A stretch of DNA of 64,000 nt from Streptomyces sp. CCM_MD2014 (GTDB taxonomy: Bacteria > Actinomycetota > Actinomycetes > Streptomycetales > Streptomycetaceae). The stretch covers positions 186,001 to 250,000 of the forward strand of contig NZ_CP009754.1 in assembly GCF_000772045.1 (NCBI RefSeq), read 5' to 3'. Position numbers and translations under genes: made by a program. Shown piece after piece: positions 42,012 through 53,065 of the stretch; the stretch's first letter is position 1; each line of letters opens with the position of its first letter. The notes below the pieces were generated by a model. That model was not told the origin of the DNA. It was given only the letters and a program-made list of their open reading frames with translations, and did no database searches.

Positions 42012-45000
42012 CGAGGTGGCGGGCAATCGCTTCCGGGGTTCGCAGGGTGAACAGATCGCGAATCGTGATCACTGGACCGTACTCCCGGCGGAGCAGCCCG
42101 GTCAGCCGCACCGCCAGCATGGAGTGGCCGCCGAGGGCCGTGAAGTCGCTCACGGCGCTCACCTCGTCGTCGTCCAGGTCCAGGGCCTCGGCGAAGAGTT
42201 CGCACACCGTCGTCTCGGTCTCCGACTCCGGTGCCCGCTCCCCTGCCGTGGTCAGCGCGCCCAGCGGCTTGGCCTCCGGGAGCGCCTTGGTGTCGGCCTT
42301 CCCGTTCACGGTCAGCGGGATGCCGTCGACCTGGGCGTAGTGGGTGGGACGGAGGAAGTCCGGCAGTGCGGCGCCGACTTCGGCGGCGACCTCGGCCAGG
42401 TCCGCGCCGTCCAGGACGAGATACGCGGCCAGCCGGTGGGCGCCGTCGACCTGCGGATCGGGCTGGGCGACGGCGGCGACGAACCGCACCGCCGGGTGGG
42501 CGGCGAACGCGGCCTCGACCTCGCCGAGTTCGACCCGGTGGCCGCGGATCTTGACCTGCTGGTCGGTGCGGCCGAGGTAGGTCAGGTTCCCGTCCGGCCG
42601 CCGCGCCACCAGGTCCCCGGTGCGGTACATGCGCTCGCCGGGGGCGCCGAACGGGCAGGCGACGAAGCGGTGCGCGGTCTGCGCGGGCTGCCCGAGGTAG
42701 CCGCGCGCGATACCGATGCCCGCGACGTACAGCTCGCCGGGGACGCCGTCGGGCAGCGGTCGCAGCCACGGGTCCAGGACGTACACGTCCGTGTTGTCGA
42801 TCGCCACGCCCACCACCGGGTCGGAGCACTCGAAGGTGCCGACGCCGAGGGTGTTGATGGTGTATTCGGTGGGCCCGTACAGGTTGTAGCCGACGGTGCC
42901 CTCGGTCTCGGCCAGCCGCGTCCACAGTGCCGGGGTGACGGCCTCGCCGCCCAGCAGCACCAGCGCGGGCCTGCGGGCCGGGTCGTCGAGCAGGCCCTCG
43001 GCGACCAGTTGCTGCGCGTAGGTCGGGGTGACGTTGACGACGTCGATCCCGTGCTCCAGGCAGTACTCGACCAGCCTGGGCGCGTCGCGGCGCAGTTCCT
43101 CGTCGCAGACGTGCACCTCGTGGCCGTCGGCGAGCCAGAGCAGTTCCTCCCACGACATGTCGAACGCGAAGGACACGGTGTGGGCGATGCGCAGGGTCCG
43201 GTGGCCGTGCGCCGCCAGGACGGGTTCGAAGATCCGCCGCCGGTGGTTGAGCAGCATGTTGGTGAGTCCCGCGTACTCGGTCACCACCCCCTTGGGCCGG
43301 CCGGTCGAGCCGGAGGTGTAGATGGTGTAGGCGGGGTGCCGCAGCCGGTCCGGGTCGTCCGGCGCGAAGGTCACGAACGGCTCGGCCTCGGGCAGCGGAC
43401 GGTCCAGCTCGATCAGGTCGAGGCCGCCGCCGAGCCGGTGCGCCACCGTACTCACGGTGAGTACGGCGTCCGGGCGGGCGTCCGCGACGATCGCGGCGAT
43501 CCGCTCGTCCGGGTGGTCCAGCTCGAGCGGCACGTACGCCGCGCCGGTGCGCAGCACGGCGAAGAGGGCCACGATCGAGTCGAGGGAGCGCGGGATCGCC
43601 AGGCCCACCGTCGTCTCCGGGCCGATGCCGCGCCGGACGAGCACACCGGCCACCGCCCGGCTGCGGTCCCGCAGTTCGGCGAAGGTCAGGGTCGATCCGT
43701 GGGCGACGAGTGCCGTCCGGCGCGGGGCGCGGTCGGCCGCCCGGTCGAAGCGGTCCACGACGGTGTCCGTGCCGACGTCGGTGCGTTCGGCGGGCTCGGG
43801 CGCCGGCGCCAGACCGGGAAGGGCCCCGATCGTCGCCGTGGGCCCGGCGGCCCCGGTCAGGTCGTCGAGCACGCGCAGGTAGTCGTCGAGGAGGCCGCGG
43901 GCGCCCGGGGTGTCGTGGTCGCGGTACTCCAGTTTGACGGTGAGCCGGTCGCCGGGGGTGACCACCCAGGTGAACGGATAGTGGGTCGAGTCGTCGGCGC
44001 GCACCGAGGTGATGCCGTGCCTGGCGTTCATCTCGGCGAGGGCGTCCAGGTCCAGGAAGTTCTGGAGGACGAACAGGTTGTCGAACAGCGTGTCGTGGCC
44101 GCCGGCCCGCTGGATCTCGCCGAGCCCGAGGTGCTCGTGCTCCATGGCCTCGACCCTGGCCGCCTGCACGGCCGTCAGATAGGCGCCGACCGTGTCGTGC
44201 GGCCGGGCCCGCGTCCACATGGGCACGGTGTTGAGCAGTACGCCCACGACGTCGGCCAGTCCCGCGCCCTCCCGGCCGGAGACGGTCACGCCGAAGACGG
44301 CGTCGGCTCGGCCGGTGCGCGCGCCCAGGAGCAGGCCGAAGGCTCCGGTCAGCACGGTGTTCAGGGTGACGCCGTGGGTCCGGGCCGCCTCGCGCAGGGC
44401 GTCCGACTGTCCGGAGGACAGCGTGTGCACGAGTGCGCGCGGCAGGGCGTCGGGAAGGGCGGGCGACGGTCCGGCGAGCAGGGTCGGGCCGGGCAGATGG
44501 GCGAGGTGCCGGGCCCAGAAGCGTTCCGCCGGGGCCGGATCCTTCGCGGCGAGGGCCCGGGCGTGGTCCTCGAATCGCGGGCCGGCCGGTACGGCGTCCA
44601 GGGGAGCGCCCTCCAGCACGGCACGGTAGGCGTCGAACAGGTCGCGCAGCACGATCTCCCGCGACCAGCCGTCCCACAGCAGCAGGTGGTAGCTGAGCAG
44701 CAGGCCGTCGCGGTCGTCGGGCAGACGGACCACGGTGAGCCGGATCAGCGGCGGTTCGCCGGGGTCGAATCCCGCCTCCCGGTCCCGGAGGCGGAGGGCG
44801 TCGGCCTCCGCCTCCGTCGCCGCCTCGACCGTGCGGACGTCCACCCGCCGGCCGGCGGAGAGGACCTGGACGGGGTTCCCGTCCTCGTCCGAGGTGAAGC
44901 CCGCGCCCACGGCCGAGTGCCGTGCGAGCACGTACGCCATCGCCTGGGACAACGCCTCGGGGTCCAGGCGCCGTTCGAAGGTGAACCAGCTCTGGGCGAC

Positions 45001-48000
45001 GTAGTGCCCGGCCGGGCCCGCCAGCTGGGCCTGGAAGTACAGGCCCCGCTGGAGCGGGGTGACCGGCGCCGTACGCTCGGCCGTGCCGGCGGCGTCCGCG
45101 AGGTGTTCAAGGGCACGGTGCCAGTGCTCGGTGATCTCGTCGGGGACGCCCTCGGCGAGGGTGAAGGCCGCGTGCAGGCTGCCGGTGGCGGCGTCGGTCC
45201 AGGCGTTGACCTCGACGGCGTACGGACCGCCCGGGTCCGCGCCGGTGAGCCGCGGTGCCTCCGACTCGCCGCCCCGGCCCAGGTAATTGAACAAGACCTG
45301 CGGGTGGGCGGCGGCGAGCAGCGGGGCGGTCTGCGGGTTGAGGTACCTGAGCCCGCCGTAGGCGACGTGCGCGTGCTCGTCCGGCTGGCGTTCGGCGACC
45401 TCGCGGGCCGCGGCGACGGGGTCGGTGTGGGCGGTGAGCCGTACGGGCGCGATGGCGGTGAACCAGCCGACCGTGCGGGTGTAGTCGTGGTGCTCGAGGG
45501 CCGGGACCCTGCCGTGCCGCTCCAGGTCGACCGCCAGGTCGGTGGGCGACGGCTGGACGCGGGTCAGGGCGGTGCGCAGCGCGCCGCACAGCAGTTCGGT
45601 GAGACCGAGGCCCAGTGCGGCGGGCGCGGTGCGCGTGACGCGGTCGCTCACGTCGGGTGCGAGTACGACCGTCCGCTCGCGCGGGTTCCGGGCGGCGGGC
45701 AGCGGGGCGGGGGCCTGGAGCGTGGTGATCCAGTGGGCCAGGCCGTCGGACCCGCGAGTGGACCGGTGCGTGAGTGCTTCCGCGTACTCGGCGTAGGAGG
45801 TGGTCGGCGGGGCCAGGGCCGCACCGCGCATGGCGGTGGCCAGGTCGTCCAGCAGGATCAGCCAGGACACTGCGTCGACGGCGAAGTGGTGCACGACCAC
45901 CACGAGGGTGCGGCTCGCCTCCAGCCAGGTGAACGCGATGACGTCGCCGGTCTCGGGGTCGAGCCGGCCGGCCGCCTCGTCGGCCGCGGTCGTCGCGTCC
46001 GTGCCGGCGGCGCGGGCGACCGTGACCTCGCGGACGGGGTCGGTGCGCAGGGACCACACCCCGTGGTCGGTCCGCAGCCGCAGTCGCAGCGCCGGGTGCG
46101 TGGCGACGACGGCCCGTGCGGCGCGCTCCGCGTCGGCGAGTCCTGTCCCGTCGGGTGCCGTCAGCGTTCTGGCCTGGGCGAACCGGGCGAGGGAGCCGCC
46201 CAGTCCCCGCCGGCGCAGGATGATCGGCGTGGGCGGCAGCGGGCCGTCCTCCTGGCGGGCGGGTGCGGGTGCCGTGGCACGGGGCGTGCGGGTGGCCAGG
46301 TGCTCGGCGAGCGCGCGCGGGGTGCGGAGCAGGAACACGTCGCGGGGTGCGACCGGCAGGCCCAGCGCCCTGGCGCGGTTGATCACGGTGATGGCGACGA
46401 TGCTGTCGCCTCCGGCGGTGAAGAAGTCGGTGTCGGCGTCCGGGACGGAACCGGGCAGCGTGTCGGCGAAGATGTCGACGAGGGCGGCGAGGGCGGCGCC
46501 GTCCCCGCCCCCTGTCGCCCCGCCGTCCGGCGCAGCACCGTGCAACGCACCACCGATCGGCGCACCCGCGCTCGGCGCGTCCACGCTCGCGGCCGGTGGC
46601 AGCGCCGCGCGCTCGGCCAGCGCGTTGCGGTCCAGCTTCCCGTTGACCGTCAGCGGCAGGGCGTCCACCGTGAGGACCCGGCCGGGCACCATGTGCGCGG
46701 GCAGTTTCGCCGCCAGCAGCGCGGTGAGGTCCGCGGGCACCCGGCCCACGACGTGCGCGACCAGGTGGTCCTCACTGTCCGCCACGGTGACGGCGGCGTC
46801 GACCACGCCGTCGAGATCGCGGATCGCCGACTCCACCTCGCCCGGTTCGATGCGGAATCCCTTCAGCTGCACCTGGTCGTCGGCGCGGCCGACGAACTCC
46901 AGCTCGCCGCCGAACGTCCGGCGGGCGAGATCACCGGTGTGGTACATGCGGGAGCCGTCCGCCTTGAACGGGTCCGCCACGAACCTGCCCGCGGTCAGCC
47001 CCGGCCTGCCCAGGTAGCCGAGCGACACCTGGTCGCCGGCGACGTAGATGGCGCCCACCCGGCCGGGCGGCACCGGGCGCAGCCGGTCGTCGAGCAGGTG
47101 GGTGACGAGGCCGGGGACCGGTCCGCCCACCGGGCTGGCGGTGGCGGCGCCCGGAGCGAAGTCGGCGGCGGTCAGCACCCGTTGGGTGACGTGGACGGTG
47201 GTCTCGGTGATGCCGTACATGTTGACCAGCCGGGGCGAGTCGGTGCCGTGCCGTTCGACCCAGTCGCGCAGCCGCCCGAGGTCCAGCGCCTCCCCGCCGA
47301 AGATGATCCGGCGCAGTGCGGGCAGCGGCTCGCCCGCGTGCCGGTCGGCCTCGGCGAAGCGGTGGAACGCCGACGGGGTCTGGTTGAGCACCGTCACCCC
47401 GCGCTCGCGGACCAGGCGGTGGAAGTCGACCGGGGAGCGGGTCAGCCCGTAGTCCGGCACGAGCAGCTCACCGCCGTGCGCGAGGGCGCCCCACAGCTCC
47501 CAGACGGCGAAGTCGAAGGAGAAGGAGTGGAACTGGACCCACACGTCGTCCGGGCCGAAGGCCATCTCGGGCCGGGTGCGGTCGAGGAGCGTCACGACAC
47601 TGGAGTGCGGGACGACGACGCCCTTGGGCCGGCCGGTCGATCCGGACGTGTAGATCACGTACGCCGGGTCGTGCCAACCGGGTCCCGGCTCCGGTTCCCC
47701 GGCGGGGTGCGGGTGCTCGTCGTGCTCCTCCCCCGGCACCAGCACGCGGGCCGGCACGCCGGTGCGGGCCAGCAGCCGGGTGAAGCGGTCGCGCTGCCCG
47801 GGGTCCACGAGGACGACCTGCGGGGCGGAGTCGGCGAGCACGTACTCCAGACGCTCGTCCGGGTACGCCGGGTCCAGCGGCACGTAGGCCGCGCCGGTGG
47901 CGACGACGGCGACCAGGGCGGCGACCTGTTCGACGGAGGGCGGTACGGCGACGGCGACCCGCTTGCCGGGGCCGGCGCCGGCCGCGCGCAGGACGGCGGC

Positions 48001-51000
48001 CAGGTCGTCCTTGGCCCGGGTCAGTTCGCCGTAGGTCACGGACCGGGTGGCGCCGTCGAGCGCGCACTGGGTGACGGCGGTGGCGGCCGGGGCACGGCGC
48101 GCCGCGGCGTCGAACAGTGCGCTCAGGGTCGTCGGTGCGACCGGTTCGGCGCGTCCGGCTCCCCCGGGCGCCAGGTCGTCCACCGGGGTGTCCGGCCGGG
48201 TGAGCAGGCCGGTGAGGTTGCTCGTGAACGTGTTCAGGATCCCGCGGACGTCGGTCTCCCGCAGCAGCTCGGCGTCGAAGATCAGATTGAAGCGCGCGGC
48301 GCCTTCCGGCGTACGCTCCACCACCAGGGTCAGCGGATAGTGCGGGGAGCCCTCGTTGACGACGTCGGTGACGACGAGTGTGTCGCCGGGGCGGCTCAGC
48401 GCGTGCACGTCGGCCGCCACGTCGAAGACCACCAGGGTGTCGAAGAGCGCACCGGTGCCGGCCCGGCGGGCGATGCGCGCCAGCGAGACGTGCTGGTGCG
48501 GCAGTACCGCGCTCTGGTGCGCCCGGACGGAGGCGAGCAGTTCGCGGGCGGTCGTGGTGGCGGTCCACCGGGCGCGCAGGGGGACCGTGTTGATGAACAG
48601 GCCCACCATGTCCTCGATGCCGGGCACGTCCGCGTCCCGTCCGGACACCGTGGAGCCGAAGACGACGTCGTCGCTGTGCAGGATGCCGCCGAGCGTGAGC
48701 GCCCAGGCGCTGTGCACGGCCACGCTCAGGGGCACACCGGCCGACCGGGCCGCCGCGTCGACGTCGGTGTCCGCCGTCACGGCGACGTCGGCGAAGTGCT
48801 CCGAGGGTGTGTGTCCTTCGGCGATCAGGGACGGCCCCGCAAGCCCGGCCAGTTCCCCGGCCCACACCCGGTCGCTCGCCTCGTCGTCCCGCGCCGCGAG
48901 ACGGCGTGCGTGGTCGGGGAAACCGCCGCGCGCGTAACCGGACCCCGGGGCGTGGTACTCGGCCAGCAGGGTGCGCAGCATGGGCGGCACCGACCAGCCG
49001 TCGGCGACGATGTGGTGCACCGTCTGCACCAGGACGTGCCGGCCGGCTCCGGCGCGGATCAGCGTGTACCGCATCAGCGGGCCGGCGGCCAGGTCGAATC
49101 CCGCGCGGCGGTCGCGCTCGGCGAGCTCGTGGATCTCGTCGTCGGTGATGCCGGGACGGTCCAGTGTGGTGAAGGGCGCCTCGGCCCCGCTCTCCAGTAC
49201 GCAGACCACGCGGCCGTCGGCGAGGGCCACGAAGCGTGCGGCCAGGTTCGGGTGCAGGGTGAGCAGCCGGGTGGCGGCCGCCGCCAGCCGGGCCGGGTCC
49301 GCCTCGCCCTCCAGGGTGAGCAGTTGCTGTTCGACGTATCTGCCGGTGGCTTCGTCGTAGACCGAGTGGAAGTACAGGCCTTCCTGCAGCGGTGTCAGGG
49401 GGAGGATGTCCCGCAGCGCCGGGCCGTCCAGGGCGTCGACGTCGTCCTGGGTGAGCGTCAGCGGGCGGAAGTCGCTGGGTGAGTGGCCGCCGTGCTCCAG
49501 CGCGGCCAGCCCGGTGAGCGCCTCCCGGTAGTAGGTGCCGAGGGTCGTGATGTCCGCGTCGGTGAACACGCCGTCGGGCCAGGAGACGGCGGTGACCAGT
49601 TCGTAGGCGCCGTCGGCCGCGGGTTCGGCGATCGCGTTGAACTCCAGGGCGCGGGGCAGGCGCATGCGCGGGTCGCGTTTCTCGCCCAGTTGTCCCGTGG
49701 TGCGGGCGAGTTGCCAGTCGGCGGACGTTCCCGCGTCGAAGCGGCCCAGGTAGTTGAAGAGCACCTGGGGTGCCGGGGCGTCGAAGGCGACCTGGGCCAG
49801 ATGGCGCAGGGCGCCGTAGGAGACGCCGTTGTCCGGGACGCGCGCGAGGTCTTCCTTGACCGCCTTGAGGGCGGCGGCCAGGTATTCGGGTGCGGTGGGG
49901 TCGGCGGCCGTGCCGGGGTCGACGGTCACCGGGAAGAGGGTGGTGAACCAGCCGACGGTTCGGGAGAGTTCCGGCTCGAAGCCGGCGGACGGGGCGACGA
50001 AGCGCGGCTCACGGCCGTGGCCCTCGAGTTCGATGTGCGCGAAGGTCTGCTCCTGGCCGAGGTGGCGGCGCCATCGGGCGAGGGCGACGGCGAGCGCGGT
50101 CACCAGTACGTCGTTGACGCCCGCGTGGAACTTCGCGGGTGTCGCACCGAGGAGCGCGGCCGTGGTCCGGGCGTCGACCGGGAGGGCCCGGACCCGCTCG
50201 CGCGCCACGGTGTCGTCCGCGGTCAGGTCGCGTCTGCCGAGCGGTTCGTCCGGCCCGGGCAGCGGGCGCCGGTAGGGGGCGCCGTCCGCGTCGAACGCCG
50301 CGCGCTCGAGCAACTGGGTCCAGCGCCGGAACGACGTTCCCTCCGCCGCAAGTTCGATCGCCGCGCCGGAGGCGAGCTGTCGCCAGGCCGTGGCCAGGTC
50401 GTCCATCAGCACCCGCCAGGACACGCCGTCGATCACCACGTGGTGGACGACGAGGACCAGGTGCCGTGACGTGCGGCGCCAGACGGCGCGCAGCATCGCG
50501 CCGCCCGTCGGATCCAGCCCTTCGGTGGCGAGGGCGAGGCACGCTTCGAGCGGCAGGTCGCTCTCCTGCCAGAGCGCCGCTGCCGGTGCCGCGTCAGTGT
50601 CCGCGTCCGCGTCCGGGATGTCGAACCCCCAGCGCTCACCGCGCACGAGCCTGGCCCGCAGCATGGGATGGCGGTGGACGACCGCGGCGAGGATCGTGTC
50701 GAGGGCGTCGGCGGTCAGGTCCGCCGGGGTGTTGAGCACGACGGACTGGACGAAGCCGTCGACGGCGTCGGTGGTCTCGCCGAGCCACTGCACGACGGGG
50801 GAGCCCACGACGGTGCCCGTGGGCACGTCGCGGTGGTCCACGGCCGTGGTGTCCTCGCGACTCGCCACCGCCGCCAGCGCGCCCACCGTGCTGTGGGTGA
50901 AGATCTGCCCTGCCGTGACGTACAGTCCGGCGTCGCGCAGTGCGCTCAGCAGGGAGATGGCCAGGATGCTGTCTCCGCCGAGCCGGAAGAAGTCCTGGTC

Positions 51001-53004
51001 GACGCCGACCCGGTCGAGGTGGAGCAGTGCCGCGACCGCCGCGCACACCGTCCGCTCCTCGTCGGTGGTGGGCGGGACGACCGAGGCGGTGCCGACGACC
51101 GGCTCGGGCAGCGCGTTCCGATCGAGCTTGCCGTTCGCGGTGAGCGGGAACTCCGTCATCACGACGACGTGGGTGGGCACCATGTACTCGACCATGTGCG
51201 CGCCGGCCCAGGCCTTGACGTCGTCCGCGCGCAGGTCCTCGTGGCCGGCGGCCGGGATGACGTATCCGACGAGGTAGGTGCCGCCCGCCGTGTTCTTCTT
51301 CGCGACGACGCAGGTGTGCCGTACTCCGGGGTGCTCCGCGAGGCCGGCCTCGACGTCCTCGATCTCCAGCCGCATGCCGCGGATCTTGACCTGGTTGTCC
51401 GCGCGGCCGAGGAAGTCGAGGGTGCCGTCGGGGGCGAAGCGCGCGAGGTCGCCGGTCCGGTACAGCCGGGAGCCGTCGTTCGCGAAGGGGTTCGCCACGA
51501 ACCTGGAGGCGGTGAGCCCCGGGGCGTTCACATAGCCGCGCCCCAGCAGCAGTCCCCCCGCGTACAGTTCGCCCCCGACGCCGACCGGGACCGGCCGCAG
51601 TTCGTCGTCCAGGACGTAGAGCTGGGTGTTGGGGTTGGCCCGGCCGATCGACGTCGACAGGCGCTCCGCCGCGCCCCGGTAGACGACGTGCGAGACCCCG
51701 ATCGTCGTCTCGGCCGGGCCGTAGCCGTGGTACAGGGGGATGCCGAGTCGGGCTCGGAAGCGCTCGTACAGCTCGGGAGTGAGGACCTCGCCGCCGCACC
51801 AGACGTGCCGGAGGCTGTCGAGGCGTCCCGAGTCGCCCGCCATTTCCAGCAGTACGTCCAGCATGGACGAGACGAGGTAGGTGAAGGTGACGCGCTGTTC
51901 GGCGATCACACCGAGCAGGTGGTGCGGGTCGCGTTCCCCGCCGGGCCGCAGGACGACGAGCCTGCCGCCGCTGACGAGGGGCAGGAAGATCTCGTTGACG
52001 GAGATGTCGAAGGACAGCGGGGCCTTGAACAGGGACGCGTCGTCGTGCCCGAAGCCCAGGATCTCGTGGATCTGCCACAACAGGCGCTCGCTGATGGCTT
52101 CGTGCCGGATCATGGCGCCCTTGGGCCGCCCGGTCGAACCGGAGGTGAAGATGACGTACGCCAGTGAGTCGCCGGGGACGGTGACGCACGGCCCTTCGGT
52201 GGGGTGGGTCCCGAACCGCCAGTCGCCGAGGTCCACGGCCACGGCTTCCGGCTCGTTGGGGGCGTGCTCGCCCGAGGAGTTGAGCTGTAAGGCGACCCGG
52301 GCGTCCTCGACGACGACGGCCCGGCGCTCCGCGGGCCAGTGCGGGTCGAGCGGGACGAACGCGCCGCCCGCCTGGAGGACCCCCAGCAGCCCGATCACCA
52401 TCTCGGCGGAGCGTTCCAGCGAGATGCCGACGACGTCTTCGGCGGTGAGCCCGCGGGCGACGAGATGGTGGGCCAGTTGCGCGGACAGCTCGGCCGTCTG
52501 GCGGTAGGTCAGGGTCCGGTGTTCGTCGACGACGGCCACGGCGTCCGGCCTGGCGCGGGCCTGTTCGCGGAACATCTCCACCAGGGTGGGGCGCACCCGG
52601 TCGGCGCCGGTGTCGTTCCAGCGGGCGAGGTCCTCCAGCCGCTCCGCCGGGCCGGACGGGCCGATGGTGCCGAGCGGCCGGTCCGGAAAGCCGGCCAGGT
52701 CGTCGAGCGCGCGCTGGACGTCGTCCGGTGCGACACCCTCCGGGAGGGTGATGCTCCGGCCGTCGGCGGCGACGGCCCAACCGCAGGGCGCCGTACCGCC
52801 GTTGTCGACCCAGGCGAGCACGTCGGTGAAGAGCGTGCCCGCGGTGAGGTCGAGGCCGGAGGGGCCCTGGCCCGAGGCCCAGTACGACAGTCCGACGGCG
52901 CACGCCTCGGCGATCACCCGGTCGGAGAAGCCGCCGGTGCGCCGGCGTATGTCGGTCAGCTGCCCAAGAGAGAGCCGGACGAGAGAAGCGGTCGGTTCCA
53001 TCAT
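41998..53004 (-). CDS. cchH: Coelichelin non-ribosomal peptide synthetase CchH
   Basis: 3668 residues, three modules: N-terminal extension (1-130), A1 (ATP motif [11 protein letters not shown] near 291), PCP1 (GGDS near 678), E1 ([10 protein letters not shown] near 856), C2 (HHIVADGWS near 1333), A2 ([11 protein letters not shown] near 1788), PCP2 (GGDS near 2200), E2 ([10 protein letters not shown] near 2375), C3 ([10 protein letters not shown] near 2775), A3 (near 3233), PCP3 (GGHS near 3625). The specificity residues I read are DINYWGGIG (hfOrn), DFWNIGMVH (Thr) and DMENLGLIN (hOrn), as known for coelichelin. No thioesterase. C3 has Tyr for the first His of its motif but keeps the catalytic one. 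Codon 239 is TTA. Start ATG 53004 or 53001. Confidence 0.97.
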   Translation of the reverse strand: MMEPTASLVRLSLGQLTDIRRRTGGFSDRVIAEACAVGLSYWASGQGPSGLDLTAGTLFTDVLAWVDNGGTAPCGWAVAADGRSITLPEGVAPDDVQRALDDLAGFPDRPLGTIGPSGPAERLEDLARWNDTGADRVRPTLVEMFREQARARPDAVAVVDEHRTLTYRQTAELSAQLAHHLVARGLTAEDVVGISLERSAEMVIGLLGVLQAGGAFVPLDPHWPAERRAVVVEDARVALQLNSSGEHAPNEPEAVAVDLGDWRFGTHPTEGPCVTVPGDSLAYVIFTSGSTGRPKGAMIRHEAISERLLWQIHEILGFGHDDASLFKAPLSFDISVNEIFLPLVSGGRLVVLRPGGERDPHHLLGVIAEQRVTFTYLVSSMLDVLLEMAGDSGRLDSLRHVWCGGEVLTPELYERFRARLGIPLYHGYGPAETTIGVSHVVYRGAAERLSTSIGRANPNTQLYVLDDELRPVPVGVGGELYAGGLLLGRGYVNAPGLTASRFVANPFANDGSRLYRTGDLARFAPDGTLDFLGRADNQVKIRGMRLEIEDVEAGLAEHPGVRHTCVVAKKNTAGGTYLVGYVIPAAGHEDLRADDVKAWAGAHMVEYMVPTHVVVMTEFPLTANGKLDRNALPEPVVGTASVVPPTTDEERTVCAAVAALLHLDRVGVDQDFFRLGGDSILAISLLSALRDAGLYVTAGQIFTHSTVGALAAVASREDTTAVDHRDVPTGTVVGSPVVQWLGETTDAVDGFVQSVVLNTPADLTADALDTILAAVVHRHPMLRARLVRGERWGFDIPDADADTDAAPAAALWQESDLPLEACLALATEGLDPTGGAMLRAVWRRTSRHLVLVVHHVVIDGVSWRVLMDDLATAWRQLASGAAIELAAEGTSFRRWTQLLERAAFDADGAPYRRPLPGPDEPLGRRDLTADDTVARERVRALPVDARTTAALLGATPAKFHAGVNDVLVTALAVALARWRRHLGQEQTFAHIELEGHGREPRFVAPSAGFEPELSRTVGWFTTLFPVTVDPGTAADPTAPEYLAAALKAVKEDLARVPDNGVSYGALRHLAQVAFDAPAPQVLFNYLGRFDAGTSADWQLARTTGQLGEKRDPRMRLPRALEFNAIAEPAADGAYELVTAVSWPDGVFTDADITTLGTYYREALTGLAALEHGGHSPSDFRPLTLTQDDVDALDGPALRDILPLTPLQEGLYFHSVYDEATGRYVEQQLLTLEGEADPARLAAAATRLLTLHPNLAARFVALADGRVVCVLESGAEAPFTTLDRPGITDDEIHELAERDRRAGFDLAAGPLMRYTLIRAGAGRHVLVQTVHHIVADGWSVPPMLRTLLAEYHAPGSGYARGGFPDHARRLAARDDEASDRVWAGELAGLAGPSLIAEGHTPSEHFADVAVTADTDVDAAARSAGVPLSVAVHSAWALTLGGILHSDDVVFGSTVSGRDADVPGIEDMVGLFINTVPLRARWTATTTARELLASVRAHQSAVLPHQHVSLARIARRAGTGALFDTLVVFDVAADVHALSRPGDTLVVTDVVNEGSPHYPLTLVVERTPEGAARFNLIFDAELLRETDVRGILNTFTSNLTGLLTRPDTPVDDLAPGGAGRAEPVAPTTLSALFDAAARRAPAATAVTQCALDGATRSVTYGELTRAKDDLAAVLRAAGAGPGKRVAVAVPPSVEQVAALVAVVATGAAYVPLDPAYPDERLEYVLADSAPQVVLVDPGQRDRFTRLLARTGVPARVLVPGEEHDEHPHPAGEPEPGPGWHDPAYVIYTSGSTGRPKGVVVPHSSVVTLLDRTRPEMAFGPDDVWVQFHSFSFDFAVWELWGALAHGGELLVPDYGLTRSPVDFHRLVRERGVTVLNQTPSAFHRFAEADRHAGEPLPALRRIIFGGEALDLGRLRDWVERHGTDSPRLVNMYGITETTVHVTQRVLTAADFAPGAATASPVGGPVPGLVTHLLDDRLRPVPPGRVGAIYVAGDQVSLGYLGRPGLTAGRFVADPFKADGSRMYHTGDLARRTFGGELEFVGRADDQVQLKGFRIEPGEVESAIRDLDGVVDAAVTVADSEDHLVAHVVGRVPADLTALLAAKLPAHMVPGRVLTVDALPLTVNGKLDRNALAERAALPPAASVDAPSAGAPIGGALHGAAPDGGATGGGDGAALAALVDIFADTLPGSVPDADTDFFTAGGDSIVAITVINRARALGLPVAPRDVFLLRTPRALAEHLATRTPRATAPAPARQEDGPLPPTPIILRRRGLGGSLARFAQARTLTAPDGTGLADAERAARAVVATHPALRLRLRTDHGVWSLRTDPVREVTVARAAGTDATTAADEAAGRLDPETGDVIAFTWLEASRTLVVVVHHFAVDAVSWLILLDDLATAMRGAALAPPTTSYAEYAEALTHRSTRGSDGLAHWITTLQAPAPLPAARNPRERTVVLAPDVSDRVTRTAPAALGLGLTELLCGALRTALTRVQPSPTDLAVDLERHGRVPALEHHDYTRTVGWFTAIAPVRLTAHTDPVAAAREVAERQPDEHAHVAYGGLRYLNPQTAPLLAAAHPQVLFNYLGRGGESEAPRLTGADPGGPYAVEVNAWTDAATGSLHAAFTLAEGVPDEITEHWHRALEHLADAAGTAERTAPVTPLQRGLYFQAQLAGPAGHYVAQSWFTFERRLDPEALSQAMAYVLARHSAVGAGFTSDEDGNPVQVLSAGRRVDVRTVEAATEAEADALRLRDREAGFDPGEPPLIRLTVVRLPDDRDGLLLSYHLLLWDGWSREIVLRDLFDAYRAVLEGAPLDAVPAGPRFEDHARALAAKDPAPAERFWARHLAHLPGPTLLAGPSPALPDALPRALVHTLSSGQSDALREAARTHGVTLNTVLTGAFGLLLGARTGRADAVFGVTVSGREGAGLADVVGVLLNTVPMWTRARPHDTVGAYLTAVQAARVEAMEHEHLGLGEIQRAGGHDTLFDNLFVLQNFLDLDALAEMNARHGITSVRADDSTHYPFTWVVTPGDRLTVKLEYRDHDTPGARGLLDDYLRVLDDLTGAAGPTATIGALPGLAPAPEPAERTDVGTDTVVDRFDRAADRAPRRTALVAHGSTLTFAELRDRSRAVAGVLVRRGIGPETTVGLAIPRSLDSIVALFAVLRTGAAYVPLELDHPDERIAAIVADARPDAVLTVSTVAHRLGGGLDLIELDRPLPEAEPFVTFAPDDPDRLRHPAYTIYTSGSTGRPKGVVTEYAGLTNMLLNHRRRIFEPVLAAHGHRTLRIAHTVSFAFDMSWEELLWLADGHEVHVCDEELRRDAPRLVEYCLEHGIDVVNVTPTYAQQLVAEGLLDDPARRPALVLLGGEAVTPALWTRLAETEGTVGYNLYGPTEYTINTLGVGTFECSDPVVGVAIDNTDVYVLDPWLRPLPDGVPGELYVAGIGIARGYLGQPAQTAHRFVACPFGAPGERMYRTGDLVARRPDGNLTYLGRTDQQVKIRGHRVELGEVEAAFAAHPAVRFVAAVAQPDPQVDGAHRLAAYLVLDGADLAEVAAEVGAALPDFLRPTHYAQVDGIPLTVNGKADTKALPEAKPLGALTTAGERAPESETETTVCELFAEALDLDDDEVSAVSDFTALGGHSMLAVRLTGLLRREYGPVITIRDLFTLRTPEAIARHLDDHS

Positions 53005-53046
53005 CGAAGACTCAACGCCCCTTCCAAGGAATGAAGGCAGGCTAAC

Positions 53047-53065
53047 CTAACTAAGGCTTGCCTAA
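53047..53065. promoter_or_regulatory. Iron box upstream of cchH
   Basis: CTAACTAAGGCTTGCCTAA matches the 19-bp consensus at 13 positions, with a second CTAACCTAA half site just before it (53042-53050). It fills the 61-bp gap between the cchG stop and the cchH start. Confidence 0.72.

Noticed and set aside
41911..49482. A 2523-codon open frame on the plus strand opposite the synthetase gene
   Set aside because: It is the antisense frame of cchH. High GC leaves few stop codons, and the translation is low-complexity Gly/Arg/Val with no domain.
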